64,000 nt of DNA from assembly GCA_032629725.1 (NCBI GenBank), contig JAFEVB010000029.1:496001-560000 (forward strand), read 5' to 3'. Made by a program: the position numbers and the translations under genes. This stretch comes from Gremmenia infestans. Its lineage: Eukaryota > Ascomycota > Leotiomycetes > Helotiales > Hamatocanthoscyphaceae. Below, piece by piece: positions 1-11,286 of this stretch. The notes under the pieces are model-generated. The model was given only the letters and a program-made list of their open reading frames with translations. It ran no database searches and was not told the origin of the DNA. Within the stretch, counting starts at the first letter, position 1, and every line of letters begins with the position of its first letter.

Positions 1-751
1 CGTTTGACGCCTGCATGCGTGCCCGATACCTTAGGCGGATATTATTCCCGTGACTCCATAGTAATTTATTTCAAATCTCTTCTCTTTAATCAACTTGGTC
101 TCTCCCCTATCTCACGCTTTAGTGTAATAATTACATCCGGTCACCTTACTTCAATCGATAGCGATTTTGGTCTCGTCTTCTCTTATACATTATAACATCC
201 TCACCGTTTCCTCAATTGAGCTCAAGCTTGTTATTTATCAAATCGCTCCAACATGAGCTACCAAAGTACGAATCTAATACCACACGTATTGCATGTTAAA
301 GCTCCGCTCTTGTCTTTGATAACGGCTAGGCAGACCGATGTATCATATACTAGATAATAGCTTATGCATCTGAGAACAACCTCCACAGCCTCGAACATGT
401 CTATCAACAGGACTTAGAGGGCTCTACTAGGAATGATTCTAACATCTGAATTTCACTTCGCTAGTAAGGTCTCCAGAAGTTATTTTGGAGGCGATATATG
501 TAATAAGTCTCATTTAGGCAGGTCCAATCATTTCCTTCTTACCTCAATTCACCAATATCTTGTGCTTCCTTTGCTGTTATTCATTTAATGTCGCCTGTAC
601 ATTCTTTCCTGCCCTCTCGCGCGCTGTTCTTAAAACAAAGTATTTTTTGGAGCATTCCAGGTCAAGTCAGCGCATCCCCATATCTCTACCACCGCTTTGA
701 TTTTTTTATCATCTTCTAGAGCCAAAGCAAGACCCGGCACAAGTCGAAACC
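1..751. other. Intergenic region, no gene seen
   Basis: AT-rich non-coding DNA at the window edge, leading into the Fig1-like gene. The only open frames are short and have no recognisable protein features. It may hold the promoter of the downstream gene; I see no distinctive site. Confidence 0.5.
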
Positions 752-1879
752 ATGAACGGGAATTGGAGGCAAGGCTTTATGGGCATGAACATGATGGAAA
801 GGGTGTATGGCTTTGGTATGAATTTCTCCCAAAAAAATGCTTGGAATAATTCTGACGGCTCTAAGGACGACGAATGAAGCGGTTAGGCGAGGGCTTCTTG
901 ATATACGCGTTGGCTGTGCCAGTCATCCTCTTCTACGGTCAGCTACAACCTGAAGCTACTTGAAGGACAGCTACTAATACTGCATCAGTTTTGGTCTATG
1001 CAGGATGCGTGTCTGCATCTCCAGGGCTTCCAGGCCTGTACCTAGTCTCCATTTCGAACACGAATGCTACAACGGGACCTACAGCAGACCTCACGGTTCA
1101 TGTTGGATATTTTGGTCAGCACCTTGCAAATTCACCTCCTGAAATATCTAAGTCTGACAACAATTAACGTAGGCATGTGTGCCTACTACTCCAGCACCAT
1201 GGTGACGTGCTCTCCGTCAAACGGTCGAAGCGGGGACACAATTGCAGACTGGTTGATCCACTCCGAAGACCTGAATGCGATCTATTTTTTCGACTTTGCC
1301 ACAATTATTCAGAACAAGATATTCTTCTATCTCATCGCCTTTGCTGGGCCGTTCTTCGCCGTTTCACTAGGCTTATTCGCCATATGTATTCTCGAGCTTA
1401 AAAGTCGCGATCCCACCAATCCAGATCCCGTACCTGCCCAGAACCGAAAATGGATTGCAATGATGGCTGGAGGTTCAATGTGGACTAGTGTGGCACTCAA
1501 TATGGCTTCTGCTATATCAATAACTCAAGTGGCCAATGGGCTCCAATACTTTTCTGGCGAGCACGATGGAGGTGTCGACATTCGTAGCGGGACGAGCTTA
1601 ATCGCTTTGCAGTGGCTCATTGTTATGTTCTCTTTTGCTATTGGACTTGGAGTTTCTACCGTCTGTCGAACTGCGTATGAGGTCCCAGTATTCATTGACA
1701 GAGGGAATCCAGGCCCTATGGTGCTTCCTATGCAGCAACCTATGATGGATGGAGGATACGGAGCGGGCTATGGAGGATATGGGGGTCAGGGGGGTTATGG
1801 AGGTTATGGGGGAAACGGGATGTTTGGTGGCTTCAATCCCTGGAATAGATTCAACAACTGGAGGCAGAATAATTGGTGA
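752..1879 (+). CDS. Fig1-like multi-pass membrane protein (mating-linked calcium uptake / cell fusion family)
   Basis: Four-exon model 752-815, 866-937, 989-1114, 1173-1879, giving 322 aa in frame. Exon 3 encodes a first extracellular loop with GCVSASPGLPGLYLV followed by VGYFGMCAYYS, the cysteine-bearing signature of the fungal Fig1 (claudin-like) family, which supports Ca2+ influx and membrane fusion during mating and conidial anastomosis. Hydrophobic segments sit before that loop, at IFFYLIAFAGPFFAVSLGLFAI, around the SMWTSVALNMASAISI stretch, and at LIALQWLIVMFSFAIGLGV, consistent with four spans. The cytoplasmic tail is rich in Gly/Tyr repeats (GYGGYGGQGG type). Introns have good branch sites (TTCTGAC, CTAATAC). 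The first intron (816-865) is a judgement: without it the protein would start at the ATG at 874 (298 aa), and the ATG at 752 would open a 41-codon upstream frame whose stop overlaps that start. Family call is firm, the N-terminus less so. Confidence 0.8.
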
Positions 1880-2454
1880 TGATCATTTACAAAGCTTGTA
1901 TCCCATTGGAAAGTAACTTTTGGAAGATATACTCCACAGATAATTTGAGGCGGAATTTCAACCCACTTGACCAGCTAATCGATTTGGAATCGCAGGTGTT
2001 TGCACAAGCCTTCCACACACGTCGCGCCAATCCTGGGTCCTCGCGAACTGGGTTTACTCAATGGGGGGTGGGAGATGACATCCTTGATTGCCATGTACCA
2101 AGAATTGACTGGCAGGTCACGGGAGCCGGGCCACATTATCGGCGAAAGATGTCTCGACGACTCCTATTATGACTGTCAAGATGCTGATACCTAATAGGGC
2201 CTGTTCAAGGCGCATTGTGATGCTCCATTCTGTGCGACACAAGACTATGCTAGGTCAACCTCAAGGCTCTTGGTGGTACCTACAGCACAGCCCCTTTTTG
2301 GACCTTAAGCGAATGCATTGCCACGCTTGAGCATGATATCTAAGCCTCCAAGCCTTACGCAACCACTGTTTCTGTACAAATGCTATCACTTATAATACTC
2401 GATAACTCAAGGGCCGCATTCTTTTCTCAATCACTCACTCGGCATAATCGCGAC
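1880..2454. other. Intergenic region
   Basis: Holds the 3' end of the Fig1-like gene and the upstream part of the F-box relic. Open frames here have no protein-like features and I see no distinct regulatory element. Confidence 0.4.
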
Positions 2455-4320
2455 ATGGCGAACCAACATACCCACCTTGCTCTCGGCGACGACATACTTC
2501 ATCTAGTCGCCACTGAACTACAAGCTCAATCTCCCTCCTCGATAGTTGAATTATCTCGAGTCTCGAGAGCTTGTAATAGAGCCGCAAATACAATTATTTA
2601 TCATACCATTGAATTTGAAGACCGTCAGCATATGGAGCAATTCTTAAGCCGACTGCTCGACAAGGACCATGAAATCCATCACTACGTGCGGGCCATTACG
2701 GTCTCAAACTTCGGTTTGGAGTCTATTAAATTTGATGAGTCGCAGTTGTTGGAGGTTTTTAAGAATGTTAAGCAACTCAATACAGTCAAGTAAGTAGATT
2801 TAATTCCTATTGAGAACTTAGTGAATGATCACTTCTTTAAGAAAGACTTGACAGCTTGCAGCTGGATAGCTGTAAACTATAACTTTATCCCGGAAAACCT
2901 ACTCTTAAAACTGTATCAGAGTTGGCCCAACGTCAAACTTGAAGTCGACAATGTGGTACGCAGAATGCCGTATTACCCAATAGGACACGAACCTGCTGTG
3001 GTTGCCATGGCCATCAACTTCGCGCCTCTCCGATTCTGCATTCTTTAAAATACTAGCTACGATGGTTCTACTCAAACAATCATCCGGGCATGGCCTTTAA
3101 AGATACAACTCCTACTGAACTACCAAGCCTGAACGCCATAGTTTCTGATAGCCCAAACTTGAGGATTCTTGATCTGAGTATCGACCAAGAAGGTTCAGCA
3201 AAGAAGGTCTCTAAAGGCGGTTGATTTGAGCCATTATTTGAAGCAGATGTTTCCTCGCCTCTTGCTTCAGGGTATCAATTTCCACAACTCGAGAGCCTTA
3301 CGATACCAGTTCGGTGGCCGTGGGTGACAATTGCCCCTGCAGCAATTTCACTACTAACGTGCTCTCTTCTTCATCACGCTGTCAAATGGAATCATATCCG
3401 TCAACTCAAGCTTACAGGCTTGGACCCAAACTTTTCCTTTCAGCATTTACGAGGCGGTGTACCGAATTTGAAGTCACTGGATATTGCCCTCCAGCATTCC
3501 GAGGTTGTATTTGCAGACTTCATATCATCTATCAATCGACTTGAAGAACTTCGAATCACGAACTACAAAACAGATTTCCATCTTGACGTTCTCTGCGCAG
3601 CTATAATTAAGCATCAAGCTTCGCTCAAAATCCTAGTTTTCCACACTCCTATAGATTCCCAGTTCCGAATTCATACTCCATATTGGCGACTAGATCAGCT
3701 AGAACAGCTCCGCGACCTCAAACTCTTATATCTAGAGCTAGATCTGAGATGGGAGGAAGCAGCATGGGCGAGACTCAACTCTGACTAGTTCACACCCAGA
3801 TTGAAATGTTGACTAATTGTCATGCTAGGATGACCAGAAGCTCGGCGTTCAAACCGTTACTGACCAATTCCAAGCCACAACTTTGCAGACTTCAGCAGGC
3901 GCTCTCCTTACTAGCTTCTCCCACGTTAAGAAGCTGAAGGTCTGGATTAAGCTACCACTTACAGTCAGTACCTTCTCAGAGGAGTACAGATATGATGGTT
4001 TGCATGGAACTGTTCTGCCACCACCTCTCTTAGAGGAAAAAGGCAAGACTGCAGCCACTAGCTTGTTTCGACAGATATATTCCCAGAATCTACAGGCACA
4101 GCTGGAACATCTGGAACTGTGTTTTACGACATTTTATATTGGGGATAGGATGCAAGCTCACGAGGTTGAATGGCCAATTGTTGTCAAGAGGTTATTCCAA
4201 GAGGAAGGTAGTGGGACTGAGTTGCAGTTGGATGTGACTTCTCAAAAGCACTGGGCTTATGGAATGATGCTTAAGGTCTTTCAAGAGGAAATGAATGGAT
4301 GGATCAATTTGTCTTGCTAG
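2455..4320 (+). pseudogene. Decayed F-box / leucine-rich-repeat-like gene
   Basis: Starts MANQHTHLALGDDILHLVATEL, an F-box-like opening (the later ILHLVATEL...VSRACNRAAN pattern is typical of fungal F-box proteins), then a long Leu-rich region such as LKSLDIALQHSEVVF and LEQLRDLKLLYLELDL. An intron 2790-2861 (GTAAGT, CTTGAC, CAG) joins exon 1 in frame to a segment beginning NWIAVNYNF. After that the frame breaks: a TAA at 3046-3048, a shift to another frame before 3120 (resuming LPSLNAIVSDSPNLRILDLS), a TGA at 3222-3224, a TAG at 3786-3788, then a further shift before the last segment (about 3850-4320). Protein-like sequence continues across every break, which is the sign of a recently decayed gene. 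F-box proteins are substrate adaptors of SCF ubiquitin ligases. Sequencing error could explain one break, not all of them. Confidence 0.65.
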
Positions 4321-4350
4321 TCTGTGACAGCTCAAGATATTTGAACAAAA

Positions 4351-5283
4351 TCAGGTAAGTTTTGTCACCTCGTCCTGTTTTCCTTCGAGAAAGATACCAA
4401 GCGCTCTCTCCAAAACTACCACGAAGTTGCGTCTGGTGTCCTTTTCTCCCTCGTTTTCCAGAAGTGTCCGGAGTGCTTTGCTGTCAACAGGAAGTCCGAT
4501 CCCTTGCAAAGCTTCTTCTGTCTTCCCATCCACAAACCAACCGATGTCTTCCCATCCTCTACACCCCTGCACTCTCCGCAGGAAAATATCGGCTGCCGTA
4601 TCACCAACGCCCTTGATCTTCTTCTTCAACATACCTCTAATTTGTTCTTGCATTGTCTCTCCTTTGACAACATCTAGCAGCCCCCCAAGGCTTCCATCAG
4701 CGTCTTTATCCCATCCCTCATCTTTCACAACTTGAGCCATTCCTCCCAATTCCGAGGCAGTTTTCTGTCGATGCTGTGTTCGCGCCTGTTCCATGGCTTC
4801 CACGCGTTCGGTCTTTCCTTCTCCATTTTCTTTTCCCGCTTCTAGAACCGCGTCGACATTGGTCCAATTCCATGGCTCGTTCAGCACGGTTTTGATGGTC
4901 CGAAGACCCAAGTTGTGACTAATTGGCCTGCTCAAAATGATGGCGCACATCAGGTGTTGAAATGGAGTAAGGTCAGCGGAGAAATAATCCTTCACGCTTG
5001 AATCAGATGGGTCCTTCTCTTGCTTCTGGCAAAGTGAAAGCCCTTTGGGGGATAGTAGGAAGCGAATAATGGAGTTCTCATGTGAAGCGCCTTCAAGTTT
5101 CAGTGCTTTGCTTGAAGGCTCCACGTCCTCAGTACGGGGTGGGGACTTTCGCTTTGCTCCAGCTTTGTTGTTTGATTCTTCCTTGTCATTCTTCTCATGA
5201 CGCTGTGGTGTGTCTTCTTTTTTTACGTCCTGATCCTCATCTTTAGCCGTCGGAGACTTCTGCTGGGACTTTTTGGGGGGCAT
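4351..5283 (-). CDS. Helix-hairpin-helix, DNA-glycosylase-like nuclear protein
   Basis: Single-exon 310-aa protein. The ATG at 5283 is preferred because MPPKKSQQKS begins a typical low-complexity basic leader; an ATG 31 codons upstream (5376) is in frame. Residues 1-75 are Lys/Glu/Ser-rich with a possible nuclear signal (KAGAKRKSPPR). The rest is alpha-helical and resembles the HhH-GPD (endonuclease III-like) fold: FQHLMCAIILSRPISHNLGLRTI fits its N-terminal helices and IKGVGDTAADIFLRRVQ fits the helix-hairpin-helix. The Lys that follows the hairpin in active bifunctional glycosylases is not obvious here (Asp-Thr instead), so catalysis is uncertain. Conserved in related fungi as I recall, but without an assigned function. 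Convergent with the F-box relic, 30 nt away. Confidence 0.7.
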   Translation of the reverse strand: MPPKKSQQKSPTAKDEDQDVKKEDTPQRHEKNDKEESNNKAGAKRKSPPRTEDVEPSSKALKLEGASHENSIIRFLLSPKGLSLCQKQEKDPSDSSVKDYFSADLTPFQHLMCAIILSRPISHNLGLRTIKTVLNEPWNWTNVDAVLEAGKENGEGKTERVEAMEQARTQHRQKTASELGGMAQVVKDEGWDKDADGSLGGLLDVVKGETMQEQIRGMLKKKIKGVGDTAADIFLRRVQGCRGWEDIGWFVDGKTEEALQGIGLPVDSKALRTLLENEGEKDTRRNFVVVLERALGIFLEGKQDEVTKLT

Positions 5284-5819
5284 ATCTGAGTTCTGATTGC
5301 TGTGCAGCTGATTCGGGGCAGTTGGGCGCACAGAACCAAAAAATGTTGAATATTCCACTGGACATAAGTAGTTCAAGCTCTGCTATCTTTCTGAGTTTAT
5401 ATAATCTTCTAGTAGGATAGCTAGACGCTCGACTACTACACGTCATAGACTTTGGCAGAGTAATTGTCACGTGATGGATACCATCGTTGAACCCTTTGGA
5501 ATCAGCTCCAGTATTGCCATGAGACCATAATATGTATTCCTCGGTATATTCGGGCTATCTTTCTTAAATTTCATTCTGCAGCTCTGAGCGACATATTAGC
5601 GTCCAAGCCACATATTTCACGTGACCTATTTTGGGTCCAGCTTCCCCTTGAGCATTACTCTTATATTAGATTCTATCACATAGAAAGATGGTTCTTTTGT
5701 TTAAGATTCACATACTTTTTAATAAGATGATTTGTAATTATTATAAAAACTCTTCAAGTGACAATTTTCTACGACTGCCATGGACTTTGTCACTGTAATA
5801 TATATCTCAGATCCACGGT
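5284..5819. other. Intergenic region
   Basis: Separates the start of the glycosylase-like gene from the 3' end of the alpha/beta hydrolase. Contains CACGTGA at about 5470 and 5619 (E-box-like CACGTG cores). No gene seen. Confidence 0.35.
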
Positions 5820-6839
5820 CTATATAACTTCAGTTCTCAAAAAGTCTAGCGTAACCTGTCTGAACTTTTCCGTCTCATCAGATGCTGGATTATGTCCAGA
5901 GTGCTCGAAAATCTCCAACCTTGATCCTGGAATGCCGTGTGCAATTTCTTGGCTGCACTCAACTGGAGTGATACGGTCATGACGCCCAACAAGAACGAGA
6001 GTAGGAGTCTGAGATTTAAGTTAGATCTAATCTGATGCTAAAGCGGAGAGTTTGTGGATTCGTCTACCTTGATATCCTTGAGTTGCTGACGAACATCAAA
6101 GCGTGGCACGTTTATACTGAAAGCCGCATTCTGTGTAGCTGAGTTGTAAGCCGCACGCTCGTCCATTCCTTCAAATCCCTTCGGCTCGTCATTATCTTTG
6201 ACTGGTAATTTACGGGAAGGATATTCTGGCGGTGCATAAATTGGTAAAATTTCCGGAATCGCTTCCTCGAAATCTTTGTTGTCGCGAAGATTGCCAGACC
6301 AAACCCTGACTTGACGTGCAACATCGACGTGGAGCCGGTCATCGGTCAAGATGTTCCCTAGAACCGTCATCTGGCCTAGTAACCCATTTGCCCAAGTGTC
6401 TCTGAGCATTAAACCGAGGAGTTTATCCCCGTGCAAAACAGCGTAGTCCAGCGAAATAAACCCTCCATAGCTCCATCCAGCAAGGACGAACTTCTCTGCA
6501 CCTGCCCATTTCCTAATCTTCTCAGTTCAAATCGTCAATTCAGTAGAGGTAGTTTAATCACCTCAGGATTTCAATATCTTTGATCCACCGATCATGAGTG
6601 TATGGCCCAGTCATATCAGAACCACCACTCCCTCGAGCATCGAATACCAGAACTCGAAAGATGTCGGAGAGGAACGTGAAAGTAGCTTCCGGCTCTACAG
6701 AAGTGGACAACCCTGGTGCACCATGAAGGGCGATGAGGAGAGGTTTGGCACTTTTCGAGGCCTCGCCAATAACCTTCACACGTAAATTAACTCCGTCATC
6801 CATCTGGAGTGTCGAAGTAGTAGCTTTGATTCCCGCCAT
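5820..6839 (-). CDS. Alpha/beta hydrolase, proline iminopeptidase type
   Basis: Three exons on the minus strand, 6839-6562, 6512-6068 and 6008-5820, joining to 303 aa. The oxyanion motif HGAPG is at residues 39-43, the nucleophile elbow GWSYGG has Ser107, the acidic residue is Asp252 in LVGRHDRITP and the His is His280 in EHSGHNP, so the full triad is present. The DARGSGGSD stretch and the overall order match peptidase family S33 (prolyl aminopeptidases) and related esterases. These cleave N-terminal proline or small ester/amide substrates, usually in the cytosol; there is no signal peptide here. Introns are 49 and 59 nt with normal sites. The gene is divergent from an amidohydrolase across an 0.9 kb gap, so the two could share a promoter. 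Exact substrate unknown. Confidence 0.85.
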
Positions 6840-7735
6840 ATTGTGATTTTGATTCTTAAATGATCCGAGCAAAAGATATAAAAGAATGCAAATGGGACAG
6901 AACTATTTCGGAATGAAGTCACTTCTGAAAGAAAAATCCAACAGCTGTGGGAGAAATATATAGTATACCTATCAGCTTTTCGAACCTTGATGTCTGACAA
7001 ATTGTCTATACATTTTCAATCACACATGCTTACCCCGCCTCGTCCAATCAAGTTGACTTGCGACGATCAATTTCAATTTGTGACATCAATATATGGATCT
7101 ATTTTGACCAGTTCATAAATCAGTTGATTTTTGATTTCCAATCCATTATACATCAGCTCCAGTTCAATATGTCTCGTTCCCAAGGAAGAACCCCAACCTG
7201 TTGTGTAGTTAGGTGTTCTCGCAAACCTAGCTGAATGCGGTTAGTATGTCACAAGCGAGATTCAGGGGGGCTGAAAGCCAGCGACTGACTGATGCCTATC
7301 TAGCTATGTGCAGCCGTGAGGATTTTTTGGGAGGGTTCAAAGGGCTATTGGCACCTCGCGAAGCTAGCCTTCTGGACCTCGTTCTTTGGGTCCTCTGTCG
7401 TCACCACTGACTATATGCATGCCAGGAGTTCTCGGCTATGCGGGTTGGTTTGAAACAGGAAGTTATTCTCTAAGATGTTTTGCGGCAGAAAAATGCTATA
7501 GGAGTATAAGAGTGGGCTTTGAATGCACTTTGAATTCTTCTAGGACATCAAGCGTGTTGCTTGTTTTATACTCTTTTGAAACTCTGCAACCTCTGATCTG
7601 CCAGGTCCCATAAATTCTCATACAAACGCAGATTTGTTTCGTCTTTCTAGGTAAAAGTCATTCGCAATACAGACAAGCATGATGCTAACTCTACTATAGG
7701 TAGTTGAGAAAGTAGGTCCATTTTTGAACCATAAA
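6840..7735. promoter_or_regulatory. Shared upstream region of a divergent hydrolase pair
   Basis: An 0.9 kb gap between divergently transcribed hydrolase genes. Apart from AT-rich stretches I see no distinct binding site. A frame at 7386-7613 has no protein character. Shared control is inferred only from arrangement. Confidence 0.35.
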
Positions 7736-9175
7736 ATGACTGCTTCAATCATCACAGCCGACCTCCTAATTCCCGGCCGCGGACAACCCATCAACAATGG
7801 TGCCATTGTTTATGAAAATCGCCGCATAACATGGGTTGGAGCGAAATCAGACATTCCCAAGGCATACAAATTCCTCAATGCCACGCATGTTCCGGTCCTG
7901 ATGCCCGGTCTGTGGGATTGCCACGTCCATTTTCTCGGCAGTCAGTCTTACATCACTGAGGTTCTATATCGAGAATCGAAAGTATTAGCAGGTGCTCGAG
8001 CAGCTCGCGATGTTGCAGAAGTACTGAATGCTGGATTCACGAGTGTTAGAGAAGTTGGAGGCTACGGGATATACCTCATCAAGGCTATCGAAGAAGGCTT
8101 TCTAGTTGGTAAGCAGCTCCTCGGGGTATTTTATGCTCATACGCAGACATAGTCACGGATCTGAATGTCTACATGTGATGTTGCTGAGGTTCTCGGACCA
8201 GAAAACATACTAAGAATCTCACAATGCTCGGTAATAGTGTTTCACTGACTCCAACAACTCACAGGTCCGACGATTTATGGGGCAGGAAGTGTTCTCAGCC
8301 AAACTGGTGGCCACGGAGATGGCCATGCCGTTCCACTCGCAGAGTACCAAGATGCCTGTGCCAACGGACTGTTCTTCGAACTTTGCGATGGTGTGGATGG
8401 GTGTATTAAGGCTGTCCGAATGCAGCTCCGCCAGGGAGCCAAGGTGATCAAAATATGTGCCAGCGGCGGAGTGTCTAGCGAGATTGACCATCCAAAACAC
8501 CAGCAATTCACGGACGCCGAGCTAAAGGCGATGGTGGAGGAAGCTCATCGATCGGAAAGAATCGTTGCTGCCCACTGCCATGGTAAAGCCGGCATCATGG
8601 CAGCATTACGCGCGGGGTGTTCCACAATCGAACATGGAACATATTTAGATGCCGAAGCAATCGAGGTAATGATTAAGCAAAACGCAATTCTTGTTCCAAC
8701 AAGAACGATCCAGCAGAGTGGTCTGAAAATGAAAGATTCGTGGACGGAAAGTGGTTACAAGAAGCTTCAAGCTGTGGCAAAAGAACACAAAGAAGCATAC
8801 AAGCTGGCTGTCAAATCAGGTGTCAAGATTGCTCTTGGAACTGATATTGGATTCAGTGTTGGTGGTACGCCGCTCAGTCATGGGAGTAATGGCAGTGAGT
8901 TGGTGTATGCGGTCGAGGCTGGTCTTTCACCTCTTCAGGCAATAGAGGCGGCCACTGCCAATGCTCCTGAGACATTAGGCCTTCAAGCGCCTCTGTCAGG
9001 TCAGCTCAAAGAGGGATATGATGCGGATTTCATTGCTCTGTCAGAGAATCCACTCGAGGACATCCAGATTATGGCAGATGCGAAAAGTATTACTCACGTG
9101 TGGAAGGGGGGGAAATCTTTTAAAGCACCTACCAGAGATGTTTTCTTAGCTTCTCATCCAGCCCTCAAATCTTAG
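7736..9175 (+). CDS. Metal-dependent amidohydrolase, ochratoxinase / Xaa-Pro dipeptidase-like
   Basis: Two exons, 7736-8108 and 8265-9175 (156-nt intron), 427 aa. The ATG at 7736 is the first in frame. All metal ligands of the imidazolonepropionase-like amidohydrolases are visible: HxH at residues 63 and 65 (GLWDCHVHF), the candidate carbamylated Lys187 (GAKVIKICASGG), His228 (AAHCHGKAG), His248 (IEHGTYL) and Asp318 (LGTDIG). The C-terminus has the usual small beta domain (GQLKEGYDADFIAL, THVWKGGK). Overall order and motif wording closely resemble the fungal ochratoxinase group, which hydrolyses an amide bond next to an aromatic amino acid. There is no secretion signal, so it is probably intracellular. 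Substrate is not provable from sequence. Flanked by an alpha/beta hydrolase and a Zn2Cys6 regulator. Confidence 0.88.
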
Positions 9176-9719
9176 GTTTTATCAACTTCTATGCAATCCA
9201 CCGCAAATGTGGAAGTATCAATAGAACCTAGTACTCGTTGCATAAATTCATAGAATAATAGGACATCATCAGTCAAATCCTGTCAAAATTGCTCTCTAAA
9301 TATACGTGATAGACTTTCTAGTGTCTCTGGGGGCGAGTAAAAATCTACTTGGTCAAGTGCTCTTACTTTCTTGATAGTTTGTCACTAAATCCCATCAATA
9401 TCCAGGCCAAACTTAGGTCAAATCCGAAGGCTTAAAACGTGACTTGCAGATAAAACCATCAAAGTGGACACTAAAATGACGTTAGAACTTCAAATTAGTA
9501 GTCTAGAAGTTATGATCTTAACAGTTTGGGTTTTTTGAAGCCACTCTCAGATCGCTATTCCCATACTCGGTGGTTCTGGTGGAATAAGGCACGTGTTTTT
9601 CTCCATTTGTAAGCAGGATGACCACATGAAAACCACGACCTCTTACGCTCAAGACACCCTAGAAATATATTGAAAATCCTTCCACTATATCACTCATCAG
9701 TCACAATAAGTTAGTAATA
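9176..9719. other. Intergenic region upstream of the Zn2Cys6 gene
   Basis: Holds the 3' end of the amidohydrolase gene and the promoter of the transcription factor. I see no gene or clear operator. Confidence 0.35.
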
Positions 9720-11286
9720 ATGGCTCGAACTGCTGGCCGAAGTAGGGGGTGTGGCATCTGCCGAAAACGCCGTATCAAGGTAGGTAGATCCTGAGATCGG
9801 CTAACGTGCCACTTGCACAATCTCGTTGTATTACTTACATTGCCTTACTATAGTGCGATGAAGCTCTTCCAGAATGCACGCAATGTAGGAAAAATGGAAA
9901 GAAATGTCCAGGTCCAATAACGGACACATTTTATGTCATTACCACGGATGCACGCACGTTTCCGTCGAGCAGCCCGCCTACTTCATCGCAACTAAGCTGG
10001 AGTAGGACAATATATCCGTCTAGCTATTCTGGTCCTGATATTTCCAATGAATCACCGCAGCCAGCAATACAGCATGCTGCAACAGATAGTCCAGTACCTT
10101 CAGACTTCAATAGCTCAACTCTGACTAAAGTACGAAATGATGTCTTCATCCCCACCATCCCATCATACTACCAACCCTCCCGCGCCGAAGCATTCGAGCA
10201 GTTATTCTTCTCCCATTTCTTCTCCGCCTACGGCCATGGCATCGAAATGATAGGCGCCTGTTCATGGCTAGCCAAACTGCCCTCACTAATAGCAATCTCA
10301 CATTCAAGCCCAACAATGCGCTACGCTGTTCGTGCAACAAGCATGGCATTCTACGGGCGTCTCAATGCCTCAGTATCGATTCAAACCGAAGCGCGGAGAA
10401 CCTACACCAAGGCATTAGAAACTCGACGGAAGGACATATGTCGGAACACAGATGCGAGTCGAACACCGGAGGAAGCTCTGTGTTCCACAGTGTTAATGTG
10501 TTATTTTGAGCTTGTGGTGAAGACGACGCCGTTGGCGTGGATGCAGCATCTCGATGCTGCTGCTACGATATTGGAGGGGATGGGTCCTGCAGCATGTCAA
10601 AAGGGGCTCGTGCATCAACTGTTTCGTACTGTGAGGCTTGGAATAGTAAGTGTTTGTTCAAAGTGAAACTTTTAGATAAAGACACTAAAAGCTCATCCCA
10701 GGGATTCTCGTCCGTCATGCTCAAAAAACCACACATTTTCGCTCGGGATGATTGGAAAACGATCCCCTTTCCAAACCCAAAAATGAAACTCGACAATCTA
10801 GTCGACGTTGTGCTTTCGATTCCAGAGTATATCTCGCGTACAGAGAGTATGATTTATATGCCTTCCATTTTTGACTTACAAGAATCTCTCCAAAATCTCT
10901 GGGATGACCTCTCCGTTTTGATATTAAATCTGGACACACTGATTCAAAACGATGAAAAGCCTCCACTTCCACTTCAAACCGACGAATTATTGCCAAGCTA
11001 TGACCCCTCGAATTCTTTCGCCGGATGTCTAGCAGCCATCCAGCACGCGGCATACCTGATTTGTTCTTCTCTCCTGGACGCAGGAAATATTGGGAATCAA
11101 GACCAAGCTTTTTATCATTCCGAAGCAGTCTTGCATGCCGTCGGCCATGTAGATGCCTGTTCAGAATCCCCGGCTAGCAGTCTGTTTTTGACAACAGTCT
11201 TTGCACTGAATGTGGTTTCCGTATGGAGTCCTTCGGCGCTGCATCAAGAATATGCGACGAAAAAATTGGAAGGGAAATTCAATTAA
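9720..11286 (+). CDS. Zn2Cys6 (GAL4-type) fungal transcription factor
   Basis: Three exons, 9720-9779, 9854-10645 and 10702-11286, 478 aa. The binuclear cluster is complete: Cys11, 14, 21, 28, 31 and 38 in the spacing C-X2-C-X6-C-X6-C-X2-C-X6-C, with basic RKRRIK between. The first intron falls inside the cluster, directly before the third Cys codon, a placement common in this family. The rest matches the short regulators of the fungal specific transcription factor class: a Ser/Pro/Thr-rich linker to about residue 130, then a helical middle region (FIPTIPSYYQPSRAEAFEQLF onward). It should bind DNA in the nucleus, often at CGG half sites. It lies 0.5 kb downstream of the amidohydrolase on the same strand, so it may control the hydrolase pair (inference). 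Confidence 0.9.
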
